A stretch of 64,000 bases of DNA from NCBI RefSeq assembly GCF_003259175.1, contig NZ_QGOK01000003.1:186001-250000 (forward strand). The letters are read 5' to 3'. Positions 46,919 through 57,408 of this stretch are shown here, one piece after another. Each line of letters starts with the position of its first letter. Position 1 is the stretch's first letter. The notes under the pieces were generated by a model. It did not search any database. It was not told the DNA's origin and saw nothing but the letters and a program-made list of their open reading frames with translations. A program made the position numbers and the translations under genes. The stretch comes from Marinomonas shanghaiensis. Its GTDB lineage: Bacteria; Pseudomonadota; Gammaproteobacteria; Pseudomonadales; Marinomonadaceae.

Positions 46919-47853
46919 CAAAGACGATGGCAGAACACATAAGCGTCATGCTTAATGAGTCCGTCGATATGCTAGTAACCGACGCAAATGGTCTTTATGT
47001 AGATGGCACGTTTGGCCGTGGTGGTCACACTCGTTTGGTGCTGGAAAGACTTGAGAATGGACGTTTGCTTGGTTTTGATAAAGATCCAGTGGCGATTCGT
47101 CATGGCAAGTCTTTAGAGCAAGAAGATGCTCGTTTTACGATTGTTCAAGACAGTTTTGCGAATATGGCAGAGCATATTTCGGCCGTGTTTGGTGTGGATA
47201 AAGTAGATGGTGTCATGATGGATTTGGGAGTTTCTTCTCCTCAGATTGATGATGCTGAGCGTGGCTTTAGTTTTATGAATGATGGCCCACTTGACATGCG
47301 CATGAATCCAGACAAAGGCATTAGTGCTGCTCAATGGGTTGCTACGGTTCACGAAAAGGAGCTAGCCGATGTGATGTATCAATACGGCGAAGAACGTTTT
47401 TCTCGTCGTATTGCAAAGGCTATTTGTGACTATCGTGCCCACACGCCTATTTTAACCACGCTGCAACTGGCAAAAATCATTGCAGAGGCCAATCCAGCTT
47501 GGGAAAAAGGTAAAAATCCTGCTACTCGCGCTTTTCAAGGTATTCGGATTCATATCAATAATGAGTTGGGAGATCTTGAAACAGGCCTTGATGCGGCGGC
47601 GGAAGCTTTGAAGGTGGGTGGTCGGTTAGCGGTTATCAGCTTCCATTCATTAGAAGATCGTATTGTGAAGCGCTTTATGAAGTTGAAAGCGAAGGGACCT
47701 GAGTTGCCAAGGCATTTGCCGATTCAAAATGCCCATCTCGATATTAAGTTTAAAACGGTAGGTAAGGCGATTAAGCCTTCTCAAACCGAAGTAAGTGAAA
47801 ACGTAAGGTCAAGAAGTGCTGTTTTACGTGTTTTGGAGCGAGTCAGTGATTAA
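46915..47853 (+). CDS. rsmH: 16S rRNA m4C1402 methyltransferase RsmH
   Basis: This 312-residue SAM-dependent methyltransferase acts on 16S rRNA C1402. [10 protein letters not shown] at 30-39 is the SAM-binding block, and [13 protein letters not shown] and [11 protein letters not shown] are family motifs. The start ATG overlaps the mraZ stop (ATGA), which indicates coupling; an alternative ATG at 46927 is possible. It is the second gene of the cluster. Confidence 0.96.
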   Translation: MTKTMAEHISVMLNESVDMLVTDANGLYVDGTFGRGGHTRLVLERLENGRLLGFDKDPVAIRHGKSLEQEDARFTIVQDSFANMAEHISAVFGVDKVDGVMMDLGVSSPQIDDAERGFSFMNDGPLDMRMNPDKGISAAQWVATVHEKELADVMYQYGEERFSRRIAKAICDYRAHTPILTTLQLAKIIAEANPAWEKGKNPATRAFQGIRIHINNELGDLETGLDAAAEALKVGGRLAVISFHSLEDRIVKRFMKLKAKGPELPRHLPIQNAHLDIKFKTVGKAIKPSQTEVSENVRSRSAVLRVLERVSD

Positions 47854-48124
47854 GACACGTCACTTGCCGCTGGTGTTTGTGATTGGGGTTGTGTTGTTGA
47901 CTCTGGTGTCTATTGCGGTGGTGATCCAAGTATATGATTTTAGGAAAAACTTCTCTTATTTGCAGACGCTTAAACAAGATGAAGTGGATTATGAGGTGAA
48001 GTGGGGGCAGTTGCTGCTTGAGCAAAGTGCACTTACTCAGCCTAGCCGCTTGGAACAGGCGGCCATTAAAGATTTAAAAATGCACGCACCTTCTCAGGAT
48101 GAATTGATAATAGTGAAACCATGA
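47846..48124 (+). CDS. ftsL: Cell division protein FtsL
   Basis: This 92-residue bitopic protein has a short cytoplasmic tail (MIKTRHLP), one transmembrane helix (about residues 9-32) and a periplasmic coiled coil with heptad-like leucines. It links FtsB and FtsQ in the divisome. The start is a GTG at 47846 with GGAG seven bases upstream, inside the end of rsmH. A longer upstream frame from a GTG at 47816 lacks such a site. FtsL is poorly conserved, so the call rests mainly on position and topology. It overlaps ftsI by four bases. Confidence 0.9.
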   Translation: MIKTRHLPLVFVIGVVLLTLVSIAVVIQVYDFRKNFSYLQTLKQDEVDYEVKWGQLLLEQSALTQPSRLEQAAIKDLKMHAPSQDELIIVKP

Positions 48125-49884
48125 ATATTGAAAACAGTGTTCAAACTCCAGGAAAATGGCGCTTCATATTTGTATACGGCATCGCGTTGCTGCTGTTTCT
48201 TATCGCGGGCGGTCGTCTCTTTTATCTGACGGTTGTCGATAAAGCCTTTTTGCAAAATCAGGGTGAAATTCGCGCGGTTAGAACAGAGGCTATACCCGCT
48301 ACGCGGGGTATGATTTTGGATCGTCGAGGTGAACCTTTGGCGGTTAGTACGCCCACGTGGACGATTATTGCGAATCCTAAAGCGTTGTGGAAATTACCAA
48401 GAGATCCTTCTCAAAATATCGGGCCAGAAGAAGAAATTAAGCGTCTTGCGGAAGTGATGGGTGTTGGTCGTGCTTGGTTGCAAGAGCGATTTGAGGCGAA
48501 CAAAGGTCGTTCGTTCATGTATTTAAAGCGGCAGATACCGCCTCATGAAGCAGAGGCTATTATGGCCGCAAATGTGGTGGGTGTAAGTAAAACAAAAGAA
48601 TATAAGCGTTTCTACCCTGCTGGTGAAGTGGCTTCCCATGTTGTTGGTTTTACGAATATCGATGATAAGGGGCAAGAAGGTCTTGAACTTGCCTATGATA
48701 AAGCCCTGGAAGGGCAGCCTGGCCGTCGCAGTTATGTGAAAGATCTAACAGGCAATATTATTAGGGGCGTGGGTGTAGAGCAAGCTGAACACCCAGGCGA
48801 AAATATTGAGCTGAGCATCGATCTTAGGTTGCAATATCTGGCTTATCGAGAGCTAAAGGCCGCGGTGACTGAGCATAGAGCTACGTCGGCGTCTGCTGTC
48901 ATTTTAGATGTAAAAACGGGTGAAATTTTGGCGATGGTCAATCAGCCATCCTATAACCCAAATGACCGTTCAAAACTTGAATATGAAGAGTTACGTAATC
49001 GCGCTGTGATTGATTTGTTTGAGCCTGGCTCCACAATGAAGCCTTTCACTATCTCTGCCGCCTTAATGTCTGGGCAGTACACGACAGAAACGACGATTAA
49101 TACTTCTCCAGGGTTTATGCGATTTGGACGTTTTACCATTCGCGACGCGGCTAATTATGGCGTGATTGATTTTGAAAAACTTTTGATCAAGTCCAGTAAC
49201 GTGGGCGCATCTAAGATAGCGTTGTCGCTGCCTCAGGATGCGGTCTGGAATATGGACTATGAGTTAGGTATTGGCTCTCCGGTCGGGATAGGCTTTCCTG
49301 GTGAGGCATCTGGTGTGCTGCCTTCTCATCCTAAATGGCATCCATCTGAAATAGCAACCTTATCTTATGGTTATGGTTTGTCGGTCTCTACTTTGCAGTT
49401 GGCTCAGGCTTATATGGCGCTAGGCAATGGTGGCTATCGCGTTCCAGTGACTATTTTTAAACAAGACGTTCCGGCAGACGGAAAGCAAGTGATTCCAAAG
49501 AAAGTTGCCCAAGATGTGGTGAAAATGATGGAAGCAGTTGTACAGCGTGGATCTGGTAAAGCGGCGCAAATACCCGGCTATCGTGTTGCCGGTAAGACGG
49601 GTACGGTTCATAAAGTGGGTTCTAAGGGGTATGAGTACGATCAGTATATCGCTCTTTTCGCTGGTGTTGCTCCCGCATCGGATCCTAGGCTGGCGATGGT
49701 GGTTATGATTAACGATCCCAAGGGGCGAGAATATTATGGTGGTGAAGTCGCCGCGCCTGTTTTTTCTCGAGTGATGGAAGGGGCGTTAACCACGTTAAAT
49801 ATTTACCCTGATTTACCAGAAGGACTTAGAGAAGTACGCTTGCAACCTAAAAAAGCGCCTTATCAGGTGGTACAAGGTGGTTAA
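48121..49884 (+). CDS. ftsI: Septal peptidoglycan transpeptidase FtsI (PBP3)
   Basis: This 587-residue class B penicillin-binding protein has an N-terminal membrane helix (about 13-36), a pedestal domain (RGMILDRRGEPLAVS near 62) and a transpeptidase domain. The active-site motifs are S304-T-M-K307, S358-S-N360 and K492-T-G494. It cross-links septal peptidoglycan and is the target of several beta-lactams. It starts within the ftsL stop (ATGA) and is followed directly by murE. Confidence 0.97.
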   Translation: MNIENSVQTPGKWRFIFVYGIALLLFLIAGGRLFYLTVVDKAFLQNQGEIRAVRTEAIPATRGMILDRRGEPLAVSTPTWTIIANPKALWKLPRDPSQNIGPEEEIKRLAEVMGVGRAWLQERFEANKGRSFMYLKRQIPPHEAEAIMAANVVGVSKTKEYKRFYPAGEVASHVVGFTNIDDKGQEGLELAYDKALEGQPGRRSYVKDLTGNIIRGVGVEQAEHPGENIELSIDLRLQYLAYRELKAAVTEHRATSASAVILDVKTGEILAMVNQPSYNPNDRSKLEYEELRNRAVIDLFEPGSTMKPFTISAALMSGQYTTETTINTSPGFMRFGRFTIRDAANYGVIDFEKLLIKSSNVGASKIALSLPQDAVWNMDYELGIGSPVGIGFPGEASGVLPSHPKWHPSEIATLSYGYGLSVSTLQLAQAYMALGNGGYRVPVTIFKQDVPADGKQVIPKKVAQDVVKMMEAVVQRGSGKAAQIPGYRVAGKTGTVHKVGSKGYEYDQYIALFAGVAPASDPRLAMVVMINDPKGREYYGGEVAAPVFSRVMEGALTTLNIYPDLPEGLREVRLQPKKAPYQVVQGG

Positions 49885-51351
49885 ATGAGTCAACTGTCAC
49901 ATAAGCAACTGCTTAATTTAGCGGGATATCCTTCAGAGGGTATCCCGCATTCTGCTGTTTATAGCCATTTGGAAACTGACAGTCGAAAAGTGGATGGTGA
50001 TGCGGTTTTTTTTGCATTACCAGGCGTGGCTTCAAATGGTTGGGACTATTTGGATAAGGTCGTTGCATTAGGGGGCAAAGTGGCCATTGTCCCTGAAGAT
50101 CTTCATTTGCAACGGAGTGATATTGAGCTTATTTCTGTTGCCGATCCCGCTAAGTTATTGGTTGAGTGTCTACATACCTTTTTTGGTCGCATGCCGAAAA
50201 ATATGGTTGCGGTTACTGGGACTAATGGAAAATCGTCCATTTGTTTTTACATTGCGCAACTTGCCCAGTTTGTTGGTTTTAAGAGTGGTTTGGTGGGCAC
50301 TTTTGGTGTGGGTCCGTTGGACAATTTATCTGAATCGAAACAAACGACCCCTGATCTTTTGTCTATGCATCTGACATTAATGGATATGGCGGGTTCAGGG
50401 ATAGATTTTGTCGCTTTTGAGGCTTCCTCTCATGCTTTGGATCAGGGGCGTCTAGAAGGGGTGTCTTTTCAAACAGCGGTGTTTTCTAACCTTTCCCGTG
50501 ATCATCTTGATTATCATGGCGATATGAATTCATACGCTCTGGCCAAGCAGCGATTGTTTTCGTTTCCCAGTGTGACGCATTCCGTATTTTGTTTGGATGA
50601 TGCTTACGCTGGTTTCATGGCTGACGGCGCTGTTGATTCGCGCCACTATTATTATAGTGAGCAAAATTCAAAGGCCGATTTTTATGTTAAACAATTGGTG
50701 CTTGAATCGGCAGGGTGTCGATTTGATCTATGTCATCCAGACGGTGAAGTCCCCGTATTTTTGCCGTTGCTAGGTCGCTTTAATGTGCAAAATGTGTTGG
50801 CGGCTTTGGCCAGCCTGTGGGCTTTTGTAGAGGATAAAGAGCGTCTTATTGCTGGGTTATCCTATTTGTCTGGTGCGCCGGGCCGTATGGAAAAAGTGCA
50901 TTTAGCGGAGTCGCCTCTTGTTGTGGTTGATTATGCTCATACGCCAGATGCTCTAGCAGTGGCGTTACAAGCCTTGAAGGAGCATTCGAGTAGTCGATTG
51001 ATTTGTGTATTTGGTTGCGGTGGCGACAGGGACAGAGGTAAGCGACCTTTAATGATGGCCGCAGCGCAGCAGTACGCTGATTATGTCTGGTTAACCTCTG
51101 ATAATCCTCGCACCGAGTCTATTGAACAAATATTTTCTGATGTGTTGGCGCAGACAATTGATGATACGGCATTTACTTTTGAGCCTGATCGTCGTGTTGC
51201 TATCCGTAATGCTGTTTTGTCAGCTGGCCCAAATGATGTTGTCCTTGTGGCGGGTAAAGGGCATGAAACTTATCAGGATATTGAAGGTGTTAAGCATCCT
51301 TTTGACGATAAAGAAGAGGCGCTGAAGGCGATAGAAGCTTATGTTAATTAA
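49885..51351 (+). CDS. murE: UDP-MurNAc-L-Ala-D-Glu:meso-diaminopimelate ligase
   Basis: This 488-residue Mur ligase has an ATP loop TGTNGKSS (111-118) and the DNPR motif (406-409) that specifies meso-DAP rather than lysine. It starts directly after the ftsI stop and its end overlaps murF by 11 bases. The N-terminal substrate domain has TDSRKVDGDAVFFAL, also typical. Confidence 0.97.
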   Translation: MSQLSHKQLLNLAGYPSEGIPHSAVYSHLETDSRKVDGDAVFFALPGVASNGWDYLDKVVALGGKVAIVPEDLHLQRSDIELISVADPAKLLVECLHTFFGRMPKNMVAVTGTNGKSSICFYIAQLAQFVGFKSGLVGTFGVGPLDNLSESKQTTPDLLSMHLTLMDMAGSGIDFVAFEASSHALDQGRLEGVSFQTAVFSNLSRDHLDYHGDMNSYALAKQRLFSFPSVTHSVFCLDDAYAGFMADGAVDSRHYYYSEQNSKADFYVKQLVLESAGCRFDLCHPDGEVPVFLPLLGRFNVQNVLAALASLWAFVEDKERLIAGLSYLSGAPGRMEKVHLAESPLVVVDYAHTPDALAVALQALKEHSSSRLICVFGCGGDRDRGKRPLMMAAAQQYADYVWLTSDNPRTESIEQIFSDVLAQTIDDTAFTFEPDRRVAIRNAVLSAGPNDVVLVAGKGHETYQDIEGVKHPFDDKEEALKAIEAYVN

Positions 51352-52687
51352 TGTGACTCTTTCAGACATTGCTCAGGTCTGTGGTGGCGTACTTGTGGGA
51401 GAGGATTGTGTTCTGCAAGCCGTTGTGACGGATACGAGAAAGTTGACCTATGGGTGTCTTTTTATTGCGTTAAAAGGTGAGCGCTTTGATGGGCATGACT
51501 ATGTGAAGCAGGCCGTTGAAAATGGTGCCGTTGCCGTTGTGTCTGATCGTGATCTGGATGTGCCTAATTATGTTAAGGTAGCAGACACGACTTTGGCTTA
51601 TGGTGCGATTGCGCGGTTGGTCCGAGATGCGTTTGCAGGTCCTGTTGTATGTATTACCGGCAGTAATGGTAAAACAACCGTAAAGGATTGGTTGGCGCAG
51701 TCACTTTCCGATAAAAATGTGTTAAAAACACGCGCCAATTTAAACAATCAAATTGGGGTCCCGCAGACCTTGTTAGAGTTAGAGTCGAAGCATGATGTTG
51801 CTGTGATTGAGGCCGGTACCAGTTTTGTGGGTGAAATACCCCTGTTGGCGAAAATTGCCTCCCCTGACGTAGTGATTTTGACGAATGCGAGCGGCAGTCA
51901 TTTCGAAGGTTTAGGTAGTCTTGAGAGTATTGCAAAAGAAAAAGGCGGTTTGATTTCTGGAGCAGCATCCGATGCAAGCGTGATTCTCAATTCAGACGAC
52001 GCTTTTTTCGATTATTGGTGTGGTATTGCGGCTAATCGAAATGTGTATTCTTTTGGTTTTACTGAGTCTGCGGACTTATATGCCTCTGATTTAGAGTTGG
52101 GTGCGGATTCCAGTACAGCGATATTTCATTATAGTGGGGCAGCACTGCCTGTTCTTATTGCTGGTGCTGGTCGGCATCAAATCGCGAATGGCATGGCAGT
52201 GGTGTTAGCCATGTTAGTCATTGGCGTGGATTTTAAAGAAGCGGTCGCTAAATTGGCTTCGCCAGTGTTGGTTGCAGGCAGGTTAGAGCGCCTTAAGACA
52301 AAAAATGGCGCGCTATTAATTAATGATTGCTACAATGCCAGCCCGTCATCAGTCAAAGCGGCAATTGATGTATTGGCGATGCAGTCGGTAGCAGAAACTT
52401 GGTTGATTTTAGGGGCGTTAGCCGAGCTTGGAGATCAGCGAGACATTATTCATCACGAGTTAGGGATGTATGCTAAGGGTAAAGGGATTTCGTGTTTGAT
52501 TTGTGTTGGTCCTATAGCGGGTATTGCTGGTGCGGCTTTTCGACGTGAAGGCGGTAATGCAATATTTTGTAATACGCATAATGAAGCGGCGACAGTAGTT
52601 CGCCCATTAGATAAAAAACACGCTATTTTAGTCAAAGGCTCTCGCTCTGCTAAAATGGAAAATGTCATTGAAGCATTAATTAATTAG
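51341..52687 (+). CDS. murF: UDP-MurNAc-tripeptide D-Ala-D-Ala ligase
   Basis: This 448-residue Mur ligase adds the D-alanyl-D-alanine dipeptide, completing the pentapeptide. The P-loop is TGSNGKTT (106-113); NDCYNASPSSVKAAID is diagnostic for MurF. The start overlaps the end of murE by 11 bases, giving MLINVTLSDIAQVCGG, and no better start is seen. Confidence 0.97.
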   Translation: MLINVTLSDIAQVCGGVLVGEDCVLQAVVTDTRKLTYGCLFIALKGERFDGHDYVKQAVENGAVAVVSDRDLDVPNYVKVADTTLAYGAIARLVRDAFAGPVVCITGSNGKTTVKDWLAQSLSDKNVLKTRANLNNQIGVPQTLLELESKHDVAVIEAGTSFVGEIPLLAKIASPDVVILTNASGSHFEGLGSLESIAKEKGGLISGAASDASVILNSDDAFFDYWCGIAANRNVYSFGFTESADLYASDLELGADSSTAIFHYSGAALPVLIAGAGRHQIANGMAVVLAMLVIGVDFKEAVAKLASPVLVAGRLERLKTKNGALLINDCYNASPSSVKAAIDVLAMQSVAETWLILGALAELGDQRDIIHHELGMYAKGKGISCLICVGPIAGIAGAAFRREGGNAIFCNTHNEAATVVRPLDKKHAILVKGSRSAKMENVIEALIN

Positions 52688-52701
52688 GATAATCCTTACC
52701 A

Positions 52702-53784
52702 ATGTTACTCCTCCTAACGGCTTATTTAAGTAAATACCATACATTTTTTACTGTATTTAATTATTTGTCTTTGCGCGCCATTTTAGGTGTTCTTACGGCG
52801 TTGGCGATTTCACTGCTGATTGGCAATAAAGTGATTGTGTTATTGCAGCGTTTGCAGATTGGTCAAGCGGTCCGTAATGACGGTCCTCAGACGCACTTAT
52901 CTAAAGCTGGCACGCCTACCATGGGTGGCGCGTTGATTATTTTCTCAATCTCCGTGAGCACGCTTTTGTGGGGAGATTTGCGCAACGAGTATGTATGGGT
53001 TGTTCTGTTGGTCATGTTGGCATTTGGCGTTGTGGGTTGGGTGGATGATTACCGAAAAGTCGTGGAGAAAAATCCTCGCGGTCTTCCTGGTCGATGGAAA
53101 TATTTTTGGCAAAGTGTGTTTGGTTTGGCGGCGGCGTTTTATTTGTATTACACCGCAACTACGCCTGCTGAAACCGCTTTACTTGTGCCGCTCTTTAAAG
53201 ATGTGGCGATCCCCTTGGGAATGTTTTTTATCGTATTGACTTACTTTGTGATTGTCGGCACGAGTAATGCTGTGAACTTAACAGATGGTTTGGATGGTTT
53301 GGCAATTTTGCCAACGGTTTTAGTGGGTGGTGCGTTAGGTGTTTTTGCCTACCTGACGGGTAATATTCGCTTTGCTGATTATTTGCTTATCCCTTATGTG
53401 CAGGGTTCCGGTGAATTGTTGGTATTTTGTGCCGCGTTAGCTGGAGCGGGATTAGGCTTTTTGTGGTTTAACACTTACCCAGCACAGATTTTTATGGGGG
53501 ATGTAGGCTCTTTGGCATTAGGTGCAGCGCTGGGTACGATTGCGGTTATCGTTCGTCAAGAGTTGGTGTTGTTCATCATGGGCGGTGTTTTTGTGATGGA
53601 AACAGTATCGGTAATATTGCAAGTGGCATCCTACAAGTTAACCAAACGACGAATATTTCGCATGGCACCGATTCACCATCACTTTGAATTAAAAGGTTGG
53701 GCTGAACCAAAAGTCATTGTGCGTTTTTGGATTATTACGGTTTGTCTTGTGTTAGTGGGTTTTGCCACTTTAAAAGTACGTTAG
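52702..53784 (+). CDS. mraY: Phospho-MurNAc-pentapeptide transferase MraY
   Basis: This 360-residue integral membrane enzyme, with about ten helices, makes lipid I on undecaprenyl phosphate. Its conserved aspartate pair and loops are in [20 protein letters not shown] and the [11 protein letters not shown] block, followed by [10 protein letters not shown]. Length matches E. coli MraY exactly. Confidence 0.98.
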   Translation: MLLLLTAYLSKYHTFFTVFNYLSLRAILGVLTALAISLLIGNKVIVLLQRLQIGQAVRNDGPQTHLSKAGTPTMGGALIIFSISVSTLLWGDLRNEYVWVVLLVMLAFGVVGWVDDYRKVVEKNPRGLPGRWKYFWQSVFGLAAAFYLYYTATTPAETALLVPLFKDVAIPLGMFFIVLTYFVIVGTSNAVNLTDGLDGLAILPTVLVGGALGVFAYLTGNIRFADYLLIPYVQGSGELLVFCAALAGAGLGFLWFNTYPAQIFMGDVGSLALGAALGTIAVIVRQELVLFIMGGVFVMETVSVILQVASYKLTKRRIFRMAPIHHHFELKGWAEPKVIVRFWIITVCLVLVGFATLKVR

Positions 53785-53793
53785 GAGTTTTGC

Positions 53794-55143
53794 ATGTCGT
53801 TGATCGGGTCAGATCGGGTAAGAGCCGTTGTCGGCTTGGGTGCGACAGGCTTGTCTTGCGTACGTTTTTTAGCGAGTAAGGGCATAGAGTTTTATGTGGT
53901 GGATTCCCGTGAGAATCCTCCTGGTTTGGAACAAGCCAAAGAATTTTGTTCTGAAGACCGTATTTTTACTGGCAACTTAGATGTTCTTGAGACCTTGGGG
54001 GTGACGGAGCTATTCGTTAGTCCTGGGATCGCATTGCGTACACCAGTTCTAGCGCGTTTGGCTGAACGCGGTGTGGCGATGCGTGGTGACATTGATTTGT
54101 TTTGTGATTATGTCGATGCCCCTTTTGTTGCCATTACAGGCTCGAATGCGAAAAGTACGGTGACGACTTTGGTGGCTATGTTGCTGCAGGCTTGTGGCAA
54201 AAATACCAAAGCAGGTGGAAACTTAGGCTTGCCTGCTTTAGACCTTCTATCTCCAGGTACCGATTTTTATGTGTTGGAGTTGTCCAGTTTTCAACTTGAG
54301 ACAACGCATGCGCTTCAAGCTGACTTAGCTTGTCTTCTCAACGTCTCTGAAGATCATATGGATCGCTATAAAGATTTGTATGAGTATCAGCGAGCTAAGC
54401 AAAAAGTCTATCGAGGCTGTAAGGCTGCGGTTTGTAATAAACAAGACATTTTAACCGCGCCCTTGTTAGCGGAAGGTGTACCTGTCCGTGCGTTCACAAC
54501 AAAAAGTCCGGACCTGAAAGAATATGGCATGCTAAAAGATGGCGACGGCGCGTGGCTATGTCGTGGTGTTGAGCGATTGTATCATACTTCTCAAATTGCC
54601 CTTAAAGGTTCTCATAATCACGCGAACGTACTGGCTGCTTTAGCGATGCTTGAGTTGCTGGGCGTGGATGTTATGTCTGATGCGGTGGGTGAGGTGTTGA
54701 GAACTTTTGGCGGTTTGCCTCATCGTTGTGAAACCGTCCGAGTACTGGATGACGTGACGTACATTAACGATTCAAAAGGGACCAACGTTGGTGCCACGTT
54801 GGCGGCGTTGCAAGGGCTTGGTTCGCCTGCGGATAAAAAGGTTTTGCTGATCGCAGGGGGTGAGGGGAAAGGCGCTGATTTTCGTGCTCTGGCGAAGCCT
54901 ATTCAAGATCTTGTGCGCATTGTTTATTTGTTTGGTAAAGATGCTCATCGAATTGCTGAGGTGTTATCCCCGAGCGTGGATGTTCGGCACTTTGAAACCT
55001 TGGATCAAATTGTGGCGAGTATTGCTCAAGATAGCCATAAGGGGGAGATTGTTTTGTTCTCGCCTGCGTGCGCTAGCTTAGACATGTATAAAAACTATGA
55101 GATGCGTGGACAGCACTTCGCTCGTTTGGTTGCTGAGTTATGA
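53794..55143 (+). CDS. murD: UDP-MurNAc-L-alanine:D-glutamate ligase
   Basis: This 449-residue Mur ligase has an N-terminal VVGLGATGLSCVRFL and the ATP loop ITGSNAKSTVTT (114-125). Residue A119 replaces the usual glycine of TGSNGKST; I recall this substitution in pseudomonads but cannot confirm it. The central ELSSFQLETTH block and DSKGTNVGAT are typical. Its stop overlaps ftsW (ATGA). Confidence 0.97.
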   Translation: MSLIGSDRVRAVVGLGATGLSCVRFLASKGIEFYVVDSRENPPGLEQAKEFCSEDRIFTGNLDVLETLGVTELFVSPGIALRTPVLARLAERGVAMRGDIDLFCDYVDAPFVAITGSNAKSTVTTLVAMLLQACGKNTKAGGNLGLPALDLLSPGTDFYVLELSSFQLETTHALQADLACLLNVSEDHMDRYKDLYEYQRAKQKVYRGCKAAVCNKQDILTAPLLAEGVPVRAFTTKSPDLKEYGMLKDGDGAWLCRGVERLYHTSQIALKGSHNHANVLAALAMLELLGVDVMSDAVGEVLRTFGGLPHRCETVRVLDDVTYINDSKGTNVGATLAALQGLGSPADKKVLLIAGGEGKGADFRALAKPIQDLVRIVYLFGKDAHRIAEVLSPSVDVRHFETLDQIVASIAQDSHKGEIVLFSPACASLDMYKNYEMRGQHFARLVAEL

Positions 55144-56342
55144 CATGGCTCAATCTATTTGATCGTGTGTCTTGGCGCGAGTTTGTAAAAGTGGATGCGG
55201 TTTTTCTTGCCGCCGTTATTTCTATCTTGGCTCTGGGCATGGTGATGGTGTCCAGTGCGTCAATCTCCATATCAGAAAGTATTCACGGCCATCCTTATTT
55301 TTTTATGAGAAGGCAGCTTCTTTATCTTGTTCTGGGGTTGGCTTTTGGTTGGCTGCTGTTGTCGTTGCCTACAAGCCAATTACAGCAATGGGGCATCCTT
55401 ATGATGGGATTGTCTTTAATTTTGCTGATTCTTGTGCTGGTTCCTGGTATTGGGAAAAGCGTCAACGGCAGTCGTCGTTGGATCAATTTAGTGGTCTTTA
55501 ACTTACAGGCTTCTGAGGTCGCTAAAGTCTGTATGGTGGTTTATGTGTCAGGCTACTTGGTGCGCCGAGCAGACCGTGTGAGAGAAAGTTGGGTCGGGTT
55601 CGTTCTGCCGCTTTGTCTCTGCAGTATTTTCCTTCTTTTCTTGTTGTTCGAGCCAGATTTTGGTGCCTCCGTGGTGTTGCTGGGCACAGTGATGGTGCTG
55701 CTGTTTCTGGGTGGCGCGCCCTTGTATCAATTTTTGCTATTGATGGTGGCGGCGGTTTGTATGCTGGGTGTCGTGGCGATTTCGGAAAGCTACCGTCTGA
55801 AACGACTGTTGAATTTCATTGACCCATGGGCGGATCCCTTCAATGAGGGGTATCAACTTAGTCAGGCGTTAATAGCCTATGGCCGAGGTGAGTGGTTTGG
55901 TCTTGGTTTGGGAAATAGTGTTCAGAAGTTGGCTTATTTGCCCGAAGCCCATACGGATTTTGTGTTTTCTATTTGGGTAGAAGAAACTGGGATGTTCGGT
56001 GGACTGCTACTGATTTGTTTGTTTGCTCTTATGGTGGCTCGTGCGTTCAAAATTGGCCACAAAGCCATGGCACTTTCTCGTCCCTTTGCAGGCTACATGT
56101 GTTTTGGCTTTGCTATTCTCATTTTGGCTCAAGTCATCATTAACATTGGGGTGAATACAGGGTTTTTACCGACTAAAGGTTTGACGCTGCCTTTGATCAG
56201 CTATGGCGGCAGTAGTCTTATTATTACGTTAGGCAGTCTTTTTGTTGTTGCGCGTGTCGATGTTGAAAATCGTCGGCTTGAATATGGCGATAATACGGAC
56301 TCATCTGGTGCAAGTGACGTGAAGAGAGTAGGAAATGAATAA
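55140..56342 (+). CDS. ftsW: Septal peptidoglycan polymerase FtsW
   Basis: This 400-residue SEDS family polymerase has about ten helices. NGSRRWINL, PDFGASVVLL, then EAHTDFVFSI and the GLTLPLISYGGSS terminus are SEDS signatures, with the conserved aspartate in the EPDFG loop. With FtsI it forms the septal synthase. It overlaps murD by four bases and murG by eight. Confidence 0.97.
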   Translation: MTWLNLFDRVSWREFVKVDAVFLAAVISILALGMVMVSSASISISESIHGHPYFFMRRQLLYLVLGLAFGWLLLSLPTSQLQQWGILMMGLSLILLILVLVPGIGKSVNGSRRWINLVVFNLQASEVAKVCMVVYVSGYLVRRADRVRESWVGFVLPLCLCSIFLLFLLFEPDFGASVVLLGTVMVLLFLGGAPLYQFLLLMVAAVCMLGVVAISESYRLKRLLNFIDPWADPFNEGYQLSQALIAYGRGEWFGLGLGNSVQKLAYLPEAHTDFVFSIWVEETGMFGGLLLICLFALMVARAFKIGHKAMALSRPFAGYMCFGFAILILAQVIINIGVNTGFLPTKGLTLPLISYGGSSLIITLGSLFVVARVDVENRRLEYGDNTDSSGASDVKRVGNE

Positions 56343-57408
56343 GGCGAGAAAAGTCATTATAATGGCTGGCGGGACAGGAGGGCATATTTATCCTGCACTG
56401 GCTTGTGCGCAGAATTTTAAAGATAAAGGCTTAGAGGTTCAGTGGCTTGGCTCTAAAGGGGGAATGGAAGAGTCTCTGGTGTCAAAACACGATATTCAAT
56501 TGCACTCTTTGTCTATTAAAGGGGTAAGGGGTAAGGGAATTCTTGGTCTTTTGGTGGCGCCTTTTAGGGTGTTGCATGCGATTGGTCAAGCCGTAGCTGT
56601 TTTGCAAAAAGAGAAGCCTGATATCGTTTTAGGTATGGGAGGCTTTGTTGCTGGGCCAGGTGGTGTGGCGGCTCGGCTTTTAGGTATACCATTAGCGATA
56701 CATGAGCAAAATGCTGTTGCTGGAACAACCAATAAGTTGCTTGCTAAAGTAGCACGTGTAAGGCTGCAGGCCTTTGACGGTGCGCTTGATAGTGGGATTA
56801 GTGTCGGCAATCCGATTCGCAGTGATATCTTGGCGCAGCGTGTTCGTGAACCCAGAAGCGGCAGTGCAAGACCCTTGCGATTGCTGGTTGTTGGCGGCAG
56901 CTTGGGGGCGAAAGCCATTAATGATGTCATGCCTCAGGTTTTGGCAACGTGGCCGTTTTCTCAGCGTTTGGATGTTTGGCATCAAACGGGTGTGCGTAAT
57001 TTTGAAGAAGTGTCTAAGTGTTACAAAGAGGCGAACGTAGAGGCTCGTGTTGAAGCCTACTTGGAGAACATGGATCAAGCTTATTACTGGGCGGACATTG
57101 TATTGTGCCGAGCTGGTGCCATGACTGTGAGTGAGTTAGCTGTAGCGGGCCTGCCTTCTATTTTGGTTCCCTATCCGCACGCAATTGATGATCATCAGAC
57201 TGCGAACGCTCGTTATTTAGAGCAGGTTGGGGCGGCCTATTTGTTGCCTCAGACGCAGTTGAATTGCGAAAAAGTGATTTCTTTGCTTTCTGGTTTTATA
57301 GAGAGCGAGGAAGCATTATTGAAAATGGGTGAGCAAGCTAAATTAATGTCTCGCCCCAATGCAACACAAGATGTTGTTGCACATTGTTTAAGGTTAATAA
57401 AATCATGA
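56335..57408 (+). CDS. murG: UDP-GlcNAc:lipid I N-acetylglucosaminyltransferase MurG
   Basis: This 357-residue GT28 enzyme converts lipid I to lipid II. The N-terminal [12 protein letters not shown], the [15 protein letters not shown] block and [18 protein letters not shown] are diagnostic for both domains. The start overlaps the ftsW end by eight bases. It ends at the murC start (ATGA). Confidence 0.98.
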   Translation: MNKARKVIIMAGGTGGHIYPALACAQNFKDKGLEVQWLGSKGGMEESLVSKHDIQLHSLSIKGVRGKGILGLLVAPFRVLHAIGQAVAVLQKEKPDIVLGMGGFVAGPGGVAARLLGIPLAIHEQNAVAGTTNKLLAKVARVRLQAFDGALDSGISVGNPIRSDILAQRVREPRSGSARPLRLLVVGGSLGAKAINDVMPQVLATWPFSQRLDVWHQTGVRNFEEVSKCYKEANVEARVEAYLENMDQAYYWADIVLCRAGAMTVSELAVAGLPSILVPYPHAIDDHQTANARYLEQVGAAYLLPQTQLNCEKVISLLSGFIESEEALLKMGEQAKLMSRPNATQDVVAHCLRLIKS

